In this document: positions 52,701 to 63,409 of the stretch, piece by piece
Layout of the letters: each line of letters opens with the position of its first letter
How positions within the stretch are numbered: the stretch's first letter is position 1
From: Entamoeba histolytica HM-1:IMSS
Lineage: Eukaryota > Evosea > Mastigamoebida > Endamoebidae
Length of the DNA stretch: 64,000 nt
Assembly: GCF_000208925.1 (NCBI RefSeq)
Contig: NW_001914860.1
Location: 63,612-127,611 of the forward strand
Direction: 5' to 3'
Notes under the pieces: generated by a model
The model's database searches: none
What the model was told of the DNA's origin: nothing
What the model saw: the letters and a program-made list of their open reading frames with translations, nothing else
Program-made: the position numbers and the translations under genes

Positions 52701-55563
52701 TAACCCACCAAACCATTTAAAAGAATTAATTTTACAACATTGTGAGCTTAGAAAAATACCAGAAAATATTACAAAATTATCAGTAACTAAACTTGATGTA
52801 AGTCATAATTATATAATGAAAATAAACCATTCATTCTTTTCTTGGAATAGTCTTATTGAGTTAAATCTTCGAGATAATTTAATATATACAAAGAGTGTTT
52901 TATTTAATAATATGGATAATCTTATAGATTGCCATATTGATGCTCAAACTACACAAAGTTCTTTATCTTGTGATACTGATAACATTGATATTCAAGCTAT
53001 TCAACAAGTTATTATTAGTGGAGATGAACTTCGAAATGATGTTTTCCAATATCTTCTCAAGAAGATGAAAAAATATGGAAGTATTAGAGAAATAAAAGAG
53101 TTAGGTTTTGATTTTATTATAAAGTCAAGTAAAAAGAAAGAAAAAAAAGGATCTTCAGAAGTATTAGCTACTATTCAATTTAAAGTTAAAACTCCAGAAG
53201 AAATTGAAGACACTCTATGGGAATATTCAAAATGTATTTTTGTTGTTTGTAAATCAACAAATGAGAATAGTATTAGTGAAAGAGTTATGGAGATGTTAAA
53301 GTTACTTCCTTATTCATTAAAGATACATTTTGTTAGTGGACTAGAGCGATGTGAGAAGTATATAGAAATGTATAAAGAATTAAGTATTACAGTTCATAAA
53401 AATATTGGAGATAAAAATAAATGGAGTGGTTTATCAAAGAAAATCTTTGAACAAATTAATGGTAAAGTTAATAAAGATGTAAAACCTTATGTCCAAGTAA
53501 TGGTTGAGTTAAATGTTTTAGAATTTGATCAATTTTGTCTTAATAAACAAAAATTTTCAGAGATAGTCCATTGTCTAAATTTATCAGATAAAGAGAAAGA
53601 AATATATGATGTATTAATTAAATGGGGATATTTTATTCAAATGCCATCTGTATCTCCTTTTATTGAACAGTCAATTAATTTAAATAAAGGAGATATGGTT
53701 TTGATTGACTTTTCATTCTTTAAACGTTTTTTGAATATTGCAGATTCAACACTGTCAATAAATGGTTTCTTCACAGTTAAGATTTTTGAACGATTAAACA
53801 TTCAACAAGAAAATCTATATCTTTTATTAACTCTTTTACAACAATTTGGTATTTGTTATATTCTAACTAAACAGTTTGCTGCAATTGTAAACGAAGAAAA
53901 ACGATTTAATGAACTTTACTCTGAATTAATTAATAATAAAAGTGAAACACCTTCGATAGAAGGGACAATAAGTTCATGTTCTTGTAGTTGTTCAGTTAGT
54001 TCTGAATATACATTTAGAAGAGAACCAAAGACTAAAGGAGAAATGTTAAATCTTGAAAATGTACTAATATATCCGTCTTGTTCATTTAAAACATGTGAGA
54101 TGTCTCCAAAAAAAAGTGAAAAAGAAAAGAAAGTAAAAACAGTTGATACTAATTATTTAAAAGAAAATAGTATTAATAAACAATGGCCAAGTCATCATTA
54201 TAAAAATGAAGTTGAAGTTGGTAGAGTCTTAACTTTAATGTCTTTAAACTTTAAAATTTTAAGTTGTGTATTAGCAATGGTAGCATTAAAATATCATGTC
54301 ATAATACAATGGAAAAGTGGAATTCTTGTTTATTTAGAAGTATCAAATGAACAAAATTATATAATGATTTATGGAAATTTAAATCAAAAAACTATTATTA
54401 TTAGACAACGTTATCTTATTACTTCTGGTGATTCTTGTTTCATTGCAATTAATGAATTAAAAGAAATAACAGAATTTATTCAAAATATACTTTCAATACA
54501 TTCTATAAAAATTAAAAGTATAGATATTTATTGCCCTTCTTGTTTAGAAAAAGGAGTTTTTCATATTGTTAATCAAGAGTCTTTAAAGAAAGGAATAAAT
54601 CAATTACAAGCATTTATTAACGATAAACAATGTTCGATTAATTTAGTCTTATCTTCATTTGACTTAATGATAAAGAAATTTAATAATCAATATTTAATGG
54701 ATATTAATAATTTTAAATTTAAACAAAGAATATCAAATGGATCTAATTCTATTATCAATTTATTTGAAACATTAAAAAATATTAATGGAATTAAAAAAGG
54801 GACTTTAGTTATAATAAAACAGTCAAACTTTGATTTAACAAATATAAATTTACATAAGGATAAAAGTGCAGCTGAAATATTTGGTAGTTATGTTCAAGAA
54901 TATCTTAGAGAAATGTCATTTATTGGATTTAGTTCAAATAATTATATAGCTAAAATTTATGGATTTAGTATTCAGCCATTGTCAATTATAATGGAATATT
55001 TTAATGGTGGAAATTTATTTAATCTTCTTCATGATGAAAACATAGAATCAAAATATTCCTTAACTCCAAAAATACTTATTCAATTTGCGACTCAGATTGC
55101 TGAAGGTCTAAATACATTACATCACGCTTCTGACCCAATTTTACATAGAGACGTTAAGTCTCCAAATGTTGTTATTCGACTAAATAATGATGAATTAGGA
55201 ACATGTGCAATCACTGACTTTGGTTGTTCAATTCCTTATTCATTAAATAATACTAATAAGGTAGAATGTCCTTATTGGCTTGCTCCAGAATGTATTATAA
55301 ACAAAAAAGCATGTCTAAAAAGTGATGTGTATTCTTTTGGAATGGTTTTGTGGGAAATGTCTACTAAAAAAATTCCATTTGAAGAGTTTAGGTTCTTTAC
55401 TGAAATTGAAGACAAAGTAATCAGTGGATATAGACCACCATTAGATAAAAAAGAAATATATTTCAACAGATTAATTGAAATGTGTTGGAAATCAAATCCA
55501 GATGAAAGACCATCTTTTGATGAAATTCTAAAACTCTTAAAAAGTATTAACGTTGGTAAATAA
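49771..55563 (+). CDS. Roco-family kinase: RhoGAP, GRAM, pseudo-myotubularin, LRR, Roc-COR, kinase (1,893 aa)
   Basis: Three exons (49771-49890, 49942-50368, 50429-55563) are joined by GTTTGT introns of 51 and 60 bp. The second removes an apparent in-frame TAG. The order is as follows. RhoGAP-like (about 85-310; LLKLFFLFLPSPIIP matches LLK.FLRELPePLI, with no obvious arginine finger). PH-GRAM (about 335-455). Myotubularin fold (about 470-770; DPYYRTLKGFLILFQKEFIGF), with the CX5R loop near 626 replaced by INDKTGEED. LRRs (about 790-1025). Roc (about 1040-1190), where IISGDELRNDVF has lost the P-loop Gly-Lys-Ser/Thr. COR (about 1195-1340). Kinase (about 1630-1890), with VIIKQ, LHRDVKSPN, DFGCS and APE intact. 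It resembles Dictyostelium Pats1 and Entamoeba myotubularin-LRRK proteins but has no WD40 tail. Confidence 0.88.
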
Positions 55564-56259
55564 ATTGAAAACTTCTTATTTTCTTTTTTGGTTTTCTTTA
55601 TATTCATAAAAGAATATATTCAGTTCAAATTAATATAAATACCAATTAACTGGATTAACATATATAATAATTAATATTTTGTCTTTAACAATACTTAAAA
55701 TTGACAAAATAATAGAATGAAAGAAATAGTGATATATAAATATAATAAAATTGTAGTATTGTTATGAATTTAAATCAACGAATTATAAAAATAAATCATT
55801 TATTAATAATAGAAATAATAAGTTTGTTTTAATACTTCTATAGTCATATGGAATTTACTTAATAAGAAAAAATAGTCTAATCAAATATTTTAAACATTTA
55901 TTTCCTTGTTTTTACTTCTTCAGAGAATAGACAATTCTTTACTTTTATAAAAACTCTCAAAAGAGATTTTTAAGTTTAAAATTACCAATGAGAATATGCT
56001 TGTACATGAATTAAGAATTATCACAACTTATTAATATTTTTTCTGACTTCAAAGGAATATATTTCACAAATAATCATATCTTTTAATCTTTATTTTAAAG
56101 AAATTGAAATGGTGGTTAATGTTTTTGTCTTAATTCTAAAGCTTTAGATTCGATATATTCATTAAATAAACTGTATTAAAGGAATTAAAGAAGATTAAAA
56201 GAAAAAAAATTACTGAAAATCTTTTAAAACTTTTTATTAATTCTTGTTGTTTATATTCT
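55564..56259. other. Intergenic spacer between convergent genes
   Basis: About 700 bp of AT-rich DNA holding two 3' ends. No gene or repeat is seen. Confidence 0.6.
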
Positions 56260-58422
56260 TCACAACTCAAAAACCCAATTAACTTCTCCATATAATTCTT
56301 TTGCATCAAGGACAGTATTTACATCATCAACTCCTTTGACCATCTCTTCAATTTCTTTGATCAAATCATCTTCTTGTTTTTTCTATTAAAATAATTAATA
56401 ATTTTTCTAAAAAAAATATATGAAACAAACTATTTCTTGATATTCCTTCATCAAACCTTCGAATGATTGTTCTGTTTTTGTTTCATTTTTACTCTCATTT
56501 CTATCTTGCAAACAAGCTTTCTTTAGAGTATTAAAGTCAACATTAGTTGTTATAACTTTTTCATTATGATGATCGTTATTACCAATAGACTTATTATTAC
56601 TTACTAACTTCGATGATGTTGCCTTATGTTTGTTTTTATCTTTTGATGTAATTTCATCACTTAATTTATTAATATTTGGTATTTTGTTAGAAATGTCAGA
56701 AGCCTTTAATATATCAACAATTTCACTTTGTTTAACAATAAATTGACTAATTTCTTCATACTCTTTTGTTGCTTTATTAATCTTTAGGTTGAGTTCAGTA
56801 ACATCATAATAACGTTCTATACCTTTCATTCTTTCATCTAAATACGTTGCAAGTTCTTCAATATTATATTTGATTGAAATTGTTTTAAGTAACATAAGAA
56901 TGATATAGTGAACATAATTACGATGTTTAGCATCTAGTTTTTGTATTCTTTTTGACATATATCCAATTAATGGAATAGTTTCAACCAATTCATTTAATTC
57001 ACCTCCAAGAATAATATCTCTCCACAAATCATAAATTTGAACCAATTCATCTGTTTTAGTAGATGATTGTAATAAACTTTCAGCTAAGTCATATTTAATT
57101 TGAGTAGAGAATACAATGTCATTAGTTTGTTGCGTAATTACTTCATCACTTCCAAATAAAAATTCACGAATAACTTTAACTGAGTTTGAACGAATTTCAT
57201 GATTTGAAAAAACCAAATTACTTAAAAACTTAATAAAAGGTATTCTATCAATGCGTTGAATAACATCTCTTTTAATTAATGGAACAATTTTAATCAGTAA
57301 TACAGTATTTAAAAATCGTTTAGACTCTGATGAATTGTCACTTTCACTAAATACAAATGAACAAAAATCACTTTTTATTAAATCATCATTAACTAATTCT
57401 AATGTTTTTTGAATTAAATCAAACACTTCATTAATAAATTCTTTTGCTTCTGAATTTTCTAAATCATCATATGAAGTAATAGAGAAAGTAAATAATGAAT
57501 GAATTTTCCTTAATAAATCAGCTGAAATATCATTTCTTCCATCAACTAATTTTTGTACTAATTTTAGTTGTGATAATTTAACAGAGATAGATTCTGTCTT
57601 TGGAATATGATCTAATATAGATTGAATCATTACATCTTTCATTGTTACTTTAATTAGTCCAGAGATTTCAACAATTAATTCTTGTGATAATTTATTCTCC
57701 CATTTTTGAGATGAGTCTAAATAGTCTTTAATCCCATCCATAAATTTAGTCATTGTTATCTTATCTGTAATTGAACTAACAATATCAAGTACAATGTCTT
57801 TTGCTGCTTCGTTCGTTTCATTCTTATTTAAACAATCAAAAATTACTCGTAACACTGTTTTTGACCCTAAAATTTGATCAATTTCTGATACCATTTGGAA
57901 TATTAATACACAATCTTTTAATGCCCCTAATGCTTGTTCAGAATCTTTTGTATCATTAACTGCACTTTTTGTTAAATCTAATGGAAGGTTTTTAATTTCA
58001 TCAAAATTTGCACGAATCGATGTTTCATTACAAGCCTTAACATAATACCCTAATAACTGCATCCCTGCTTGTTTAATTTTTGGATTAGCTGATCCAAGAC
58101 ATTGTCTAATAACTCGAACAATTCTTTCATCCATTAATGCTAAATGTTCACGACAATTATTTGATAATTCTCCCATTGTTCTTGTTGCTTTAACAACGTT
58201 ACTAAAAGTGATGAGTTAAAACATAAACATTATATGACATAATAACACAAACACTTCATTTGTAAAATTTTTAGTGATATAGTCTTCAAGAATTCTAAAA
58301 ACTTTAGGTAATTTAACAGGAGTAAGTTCAACACTATGATGAAGTTTATTGAAAGCAGCAACATTAAACTCTTTTTCCTCAAGTAAAGCATATAAATTCT
58401 TCTTATATTTTGATCTTAACAT
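56260..58422 (-). CDS. Armadillo/HEAT-type protein, EFR3-like (spliced, 687 aa)
   Basis: Three exons (58422-58253, 58201-56431, 56382-56260) are joined by GTTTGT introns of 51 bp (phase 2) and 48 bp (phase 0). The protein starts MLRSKYKKNLYALLEEKEF. About 1-150 (KLPKVFRILEDYITKN, NVVKATRTMGELSNNCREHL, LGSANPKIKQAGMQLLGYYV) follows the EFR3 N-terminal pattern (basic start, ExLxRIxxYLxxR, SxNPxLQxLGTxxFVxF). The rest is helical solenoid, with a Lys/Asn-rich linker (about 570-620) and a C-terminal helix ending GEVNWVFEL. EFR3 anchors PI4-kinase III alpha at the plasma membrane through N-terminal Cys palmitoylation; no such Cys lies at this N-terminus. The relation is moderate and a general ARM-repeat protein is the alternative. 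Confidence 0.65.
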
Positions 58423-58886
58423 CTCTAAATTGATTTAACTATTTTCTATATAAGTTTTTTATTTTTCTTTTTTTTTTCTTTATGTTTTTTATGGAAAAAA
58501 TATTTGACTATAAAAAATACTTTATTTGAGTGTTTTGTTATGAAACAAATTATCTTGTTTCTAATCACTATATAAATCTTTTTGAATAAAAAGTCTATGT
58601 CTGTATTTAAAGAAATTAAGTTTTATCAATCAAATACTTTAATTAATAAATACGTTATAATAAGATTAATTCATTTTGTATTATTATAATAAAAATCTTT
58701 TCTTCCAACTATTACTTTCTTTTACTTAAAAAATAATTCTTTCTGCATTGATTAATTGTGATTATTCTTAAAAATTTTTTGGTATAAATAACTTAATTTT
58801 ATTAATCATAATTTTTTTTTGACTAAACAAAAGTCTTATTAATGAGAAAAAGAACTAAAACTTAATATTGTGCCTCTTATTTCTTT
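58423..58886. other. Divergent intergenic spacer
   Basis: About 460 bp between divergent genes. It holds both promoters, and no other feature is seen. Confidence 0.6.
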
Positions 58887-59800
58887 ATGTCCGTTAAATG
58901 GCAATGGCTTGATGATTATCAATGGGTTGACTATGATAAAAAAACAAGTTCATTATTAGAAAAGTCATATCTTGAAGGAAAAAAATCTGAAAGTTGTGAT
59001 AAAGAACGATTTGTTGAGTTTTGTGATATCCACACTATCCATGATAATTTTTCTTCATTACCAAAAGACTACAAATCACTTGTTGGTATTCAAAGAAGGA
59101 AAGATAATCCAAATAGAAGAAGATTGGTTCAAAGATTAATGCCAGCAACATATGATGGATATATTGTATATATTATAAAAGAGTCATTAGAAGATGGTGT
59201 TGATTATGATGGATTAATTGATATTATAAAATTAAGAAAAGGAAAAATAACAAATAAAATAAATAATTCAACTCTTGTTGTTTGTGATGAAACAAAATGG
59301 AATAATGATGTTAAAAAATTGATACAACAAGTTCTTGATGATAAAATCCCAATTGTTACAAGTACTTTTGTAAATAAAAGTCTTGACTCATATAAATTAA
59401 CTACAAAAGATCTTCAAATTAAAAACAATGAATTTACACAACGACTAAATGAGAAGAAAGAGATTTCTATTAAAAGAATGAAAACATTTGATGACTTATT
59501 CCAAGCAAAAAGAAAAATTGACTTGAATATGATTTTTTCAATCCCTTTTGAAATTAAAGAAATTGATGACACAAAGATTATTCTTATGAATGAAGGTAAA
59601 GACTTTGATTTACCTGTAAAACCCAATAGAATTTCTGTTTGTTTTATATTTAACATTATTTCATTTAAAAAAAATTTTAATTTATTTCATAGAATGTGGT
59701 TGATTTATTAAAAGGTTTGTCTAAACAACTTGAATTAAAATTTAATGATGGAAAGGTTGAAGGGAATGATGGAGAAAAAATCAAAATTGAAATACAATAA
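58887..59800 (+). CDS. WWE-BRCT domain protein, no PARP catalytic domain (spliced)
   Basis: Exon 1 is 58887-59636 and exon 2 is 59693-59800, with a 56-bp GTTTGT...ATAG intron at 59637-59692 (phase 0). The product is 285 aa. About 1-32 resembles a WWE domain start (VKWQWLDDYQWVDYDKKTS), which in other proteins binds ADP-ribose or ubiquitin-ligase partners. About 92-172 looks like a BRCT domain (YDGYIVYIIKESLEDGVDYD ... KINNSTLVVCDETKW ... IPIVTSTFVNKSLDSY). The C-terminal about 110 residues are unassigned. The combination is typical of PARP-type DNA-damage proteins, but no catalytic domain follows. A reader of DNA-damage signals is a reasonable inference. Both domain calls rest on short motifs. 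Confidence 0.65.
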
Positions 59801-59948
59801 TTTTTTTTTAAAGTTTTTATTTTTTTTTAAACGAATAAATTAAAATTATTGCTAACTTCGTTTTTTTTCTTTTTTTATCGAAAAATTATAATAACAAAAA
59901 ATGTTTTTTACATTCTTTTTACAATTTATTATATCAAACAATCCATTA

Positions 59949-62900
59949 ATGTCAAAAACGCCTCAAAAAGAAATTAGTTTTGATGAATCTAATGGACAAA
60001 ATAAAAGTGATGATCAAATCATTAATCAATCTCTCATAGCAGAGAAATGTATTACTTCAACTAATACTGAAAATAATACGTTTTCAGAACCAACTCAACA
60101 CAATCAAAAAAGTGAACTAATCAAAGAAACAATAACAGAAGAAAAAAAAAAGGAAAATGTATTGAATGAAAATGAAAAAGTGGAATACCTTCATAAAGTA
60201 ATTCCTAGTACTAAGAGATTAAAAGATAAACCTAAAAGTCATTTAGATGAAGAAGAAAATGTTGATCAACCCATTCATCAAATTAAAAGAGCTACATTCT
60301 CTTCTGTAAGATTAAAAGAAGATAAAAGCCTTAATTCAATAACTCCAAAAGACGTTTTAGAAAGTATAAATTCAGACGAACAAGCAACTCCTAAACCCAC
60401 CACATTAACTATTACTCCACATGAATTAAGAGATTCTAGAATTAAAAGTACAACAACGGCATGGAGTAATACAAATAGAAATCAACTAAGAAAATCAATG
60501 AGTTTATGTACTACTCAAATCACAAGTAATACATTAGAGGCTATGAGATCAAATGTAAAGATGTTTGATGATATGGTTATTGAAGTGGAAAATACATACC
60601 AAAAAATAAGTAAAGCAAGAGACAGGATATTTGAAATTGTTAAATATCAACAACAAACAATAAAATGTAATGATTTTATTAAGAATTATTCTGAGGTTTT
60701 AACTTCAATTCAAGAAAGTACTAGTCATATGTTAACTAATGAAACAGGAGATTTAGAGTCATTAAAAGAATTCACAGGTTATATGTCTGAATTATATCTT
60801 GTTGGGTTTCAACAATTTAAAAATCAAACCCAACAATTAAATCGTATGATGAAAGAGGGAAAAAAATTTCTTGATGATAGTAAAACATGTATAAAATCAA
60901 AAAATGAATTTGATAAAGTTCATAAAGAATATCAAAAAATTAATGGAAAATTAAAAGATGAAAAAGATGATAAAAAACAAAAAATCATTCAACAAACAAG
61001 AGATGATATTATCTCAAAAGGCATTGGAGAAGGAAGAAAAGCTTTAGAAGTATTTGACAAAAATTTACAGAAGTATTATGAAATATTACAAAATAGTGGA
61101 AGACATATTTATGAAACTATGCAAAATGGAATGGATGAAGTTCATTCAAAAATGGAGAATTATGAAGACAAAATAGATTCATGGAAAGCACTTGATTTTC
61201 ATAATGAAGAATTTGAAGAAGGTGAAATTAAACCATGGATGAAATCACCTGAAATTAAAAGAATAATAACAAATGAATTTATGTATGTTAATACTCTCAC
61301 CTTACTTATTGATAGATATTATATTGACATATGTAATAGTCCAATAATACTACAATGTGGTATATCATTACAAGACATGGATATTATTTTCACAGATATT
61401 GTTCCATTAATTCATTGCCATAAAAATATATTAATGAAATTAAAAGAATCTAATCCAAAAGAATTTTTGTATTGTTACTCTGCTTATTTTGGTCAATTAT
61501 ATCAACAATATCATAACTATCTCAAACATTATCAGAATAGTTTTATTGTATTAAATAAGTTTATGTCTACTAAACGATTTAAAGAATGTGTTGACAACAT
61601 TGATTTGATTGAAGGATTTGAAATGAAAGAATTAATCACAGCACCATTTAATTATATCACAGACTTCTTAGAGAATTTAGATAGAGTAACACCCGATGAT
61701 AAAGAAGTTATTAATACTTTAAAATATGTCTTTGAAAAGTTAGTTAAAGAAAAAGAAATAGTAAAAAAACAAATTATTGCAACGAGTCATCTTATTAAAT
61801 TGAACAATTTTAAAGGAGATATTAACCAAGAAAGAGAGTATTTTGGTAAAGTAGTTGTTTCTTCTGGTAAACAAAATGGAACAATGTTTTTCTTTAGTGA
61901 TTATCTTATCTTTGCTAAGTCAGAGAAAGATGGATATAATGTCATTGAAATGTTTGAGACATCTAATTTAGAAAGTCTAAGAGTTGTTGATAGAAAAACA
62001 ATAGAAATTGGAAGTAAAGTAGAAAGTACAACAGAAAATAGTAAAAATATACAATTTATTATGAAAGAAGAAACAGTAAAAGATTTTATGGATTGTTTAA
62101 ATAAAGTCCAAGATAAATTAACTTCATATGACATATTTGGTAAAGAAATTACAATTGCTACAATTGCTAGAAATGAACAACAATGGCTATTTCCTAAAAT
62201 TTTACATAAAATATTTGGCCAATGTGAAAAAGTTGCCCCAGAACAAGAAGGAGTACTAAGACTTTCAGCAAATGTTGCTCAAATGGAAAAAGATATGAAA
62301 AAAATTAATCGAAAAGAAGAAATTGATGTATCTAAATTAAATGTTCATGAGATGATTAATATACTCAAAAGATATTGTAATTCAATTCCTAATAAATTAC
62401 CAAGTGAACTACAAACAATGGTACTTGATGAAAATGCTTGTGAAAAAATTGAAAAAAAATTAAGAGAGATGAATAATGATGGATATTTGGCATTAATAGA
62501 ACGATTATTTAGATTACTTCATCTTATTGAAATGAAAAAAGAAATAAATTTAATGGGATCAGATAACTTAGCTAAAGTCATTTCACCAAACATATATATT
62601 GATGAAGGAATTGTATTTGACATTGAAAAATTAACAAGAACTGTAAGGTTTATGATTGAAAATTATGAAGAAATATTTAAAAACATTAGAAACGAAATGA
62701 TAGAACATATCCATAAAGGAAATGAGTTATCCAAACAAATAGAAGCCATAGAAAACCAAATGAATATGACAAAATATAATGAAGAATTATCAAGTTCATA
62801 TTTAAAAGGTAAAAAAGGAATTTCAACAAAAGGAATTACTCTTAAAGATGTTTTAATGCAAAGTGAAGTTGAGCTGTATGAAAATAAAAAGAATATAAAA

Positions 62901-63104
62901 AGATGGTTGGTCATTTGTAAAACAGAATTAATATTCAAGAAGAATATGGAAGATTTTGAATCACTTATCCAATTACCGTTAATTGGATTAAAAATAAATA
63001 TAAATGAAAAAACACAATTAAAAAATGGATCGCGTTCTGTTACATTAGTTAATTTTGAAGATCAACCATACTTTGAGTTGTTAAAAAAACTAATTCCCAA
63101 TTGA
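59949..63104 (+). CDS. BAR-like/RhoGEF (DH-PH)/RhoGAP/PH multidomain protein
   Basis: I choose the ATG at 59949 (MSKTPQKEISFDE, 1051 aa). An in-frame ATG at 59901 would add a hydrophobic 16-residue leader (MFFTFFLQFIISNNPL), which is out of character for a cytosolic regulator. The order is a disordered Ser/Thr/Lys-rich N-terminus (1-195), a long helical BAR/IMD-like region (about 200-425), DH domain (about 430-610, ITNEFMYVNTLTLLIDRYY), PH (about 612-725), RhoGAP (about 726-900, with EGVLRLSAN placing arginine finger R771, and NLAKVISPNIY), and a C-terminal PH (about 960-1051, IKRWLVICKTELIF). It would both load and unload Rho GTPases at curved membrane. The family is typical of Entamoeba actin signalling. 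Confidence 0.85.
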   Translation: MSKTPQKEISFDESNGQNKSDDQIINQSLIAEKCITSTNTENNTFSEPTQHNQKSELIKETITEEKKKENVLNENEKVEYLHKVIPSTKRLKDKPKSHLDEEENVDQPIHQIKRATFSSVRLKEDKSLNSITPKDVLESINSDEQATPKPTTLTITPHELRDSRIKSTTTAWSNTNRNQLRKSMSLCTTQITSNTLEAMRSNVKMFDDMVIEVENTYQKISKARDRIFEIVKYQQQTIKCNDFIKNYSEVLTSIQESTSHMLTNETGDLESLKEFTGYMSELYLVGFQQFKNQTQQLNRMMKEGKKFLDDSKTCIKSKNEFDKVHKEYQKINGKLKDEKDDKKQKIIQQTRDDIISKGIGEGRKALEVFDKNLQKYYEILQNSGRHIYETMQNGMDEVHSKMENYEDKIDSWKALDFHNEEFEEGEIKPWMKSPEIKRIITNEFMYVNTLTLLIDRYYIDICNSPIILQCGISLQDMDIIFTDIVPLIHCHKNILMKLKESNPKEFLYCYSAYFGQLYQQYHNYLKHYQNSFIVLNKFMSTKRFKECVDNIDLIEGFEMKELITAPFNYITDFLENLDRVTPDDKEVINTLKYVFEKLVKEKEIVKKQIIATSHLIKLNNFKGDINQEREYFGKVVVSSGKQNGTMFFFSDYLIFAKSEKDGYNVIEMFETSNLESLRVVDRKTIEIGSKVESTTENSKNIQFIMKEETVKDFMDCLNKVQDKLTSYDIFGKEITIATIARNEQQWLFPKILHKIFGQCEKVAPEQEGVLRLSANVAQMEKDMKKINRKEEIDVSKLNVHEMINILKRYCNSIPNKLPSELQTMVLDENACEKIEKKLREMNNDGYLALIERLFRLLHLIEMKKEINLMGSDNLAKVISPNIYIDEGIVFDIEKLTRTVRFMIENYEEIFKNIRNEMIEHIHKGNELSKQIEAIENQMNMTKYNEELSSSYLKGKKGISTKGITLKDVLMQSEVELYENKKNIKRWLVICKTELIFKKNMEDFESLIQLPLIGLKININEKTQLKNGSRSVTLVNFEDQPYFELLKKLIPN

Positions 63105-63215
63105 ACTGTTTCAATAATTCATATTAAAACATTATTCTTCTTTAATTATTTTATGTTATATAAACCAAATAAAATATAAACATCATTAAAATAATTTTTA
63201 ATCTCAATAATTTCA

Positions 63216-63398
63216 ATGAACGCTGCTGAGTTACAAGAACAAATTAGAAAAGAAGAACATTTTGAGAAAGAGATGAGAAAAAATATAAGTAAATTAGCAG
63301 ATATACAAGGAGATATTGATTTATTTTTAATAGAAACAACTAAATATAAAAACAAATTATTAGAAGAAGAAAAAGTTGAAGCAGATAAAGATAAATAA
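63216..63398 (+). CDS. Small coiled-coil protein, 60 aa
   Basis: The frame runs from a good ATG to a stop and is one charged amphipathic helix (MNAAELQEQIRKEEHFEKEM...KNKLLEEEKVEADKDK). Codon pattern and composition look coding rather than random. No family is recognised. It sits between the RhoGEF gene and the convergent Vps45 gene. It could be a small subunit of a trafficking or cytoskeletal complex (inference). Confidence 0.55.
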   Translation: MNAAELQEQIRKEEHFEKEMRKNISKLADIQGDIDLFLIETTKYKNKLLEEEKVEADKDK

Positions 63399-63409
63399 AA
63401 AAAATTAAG

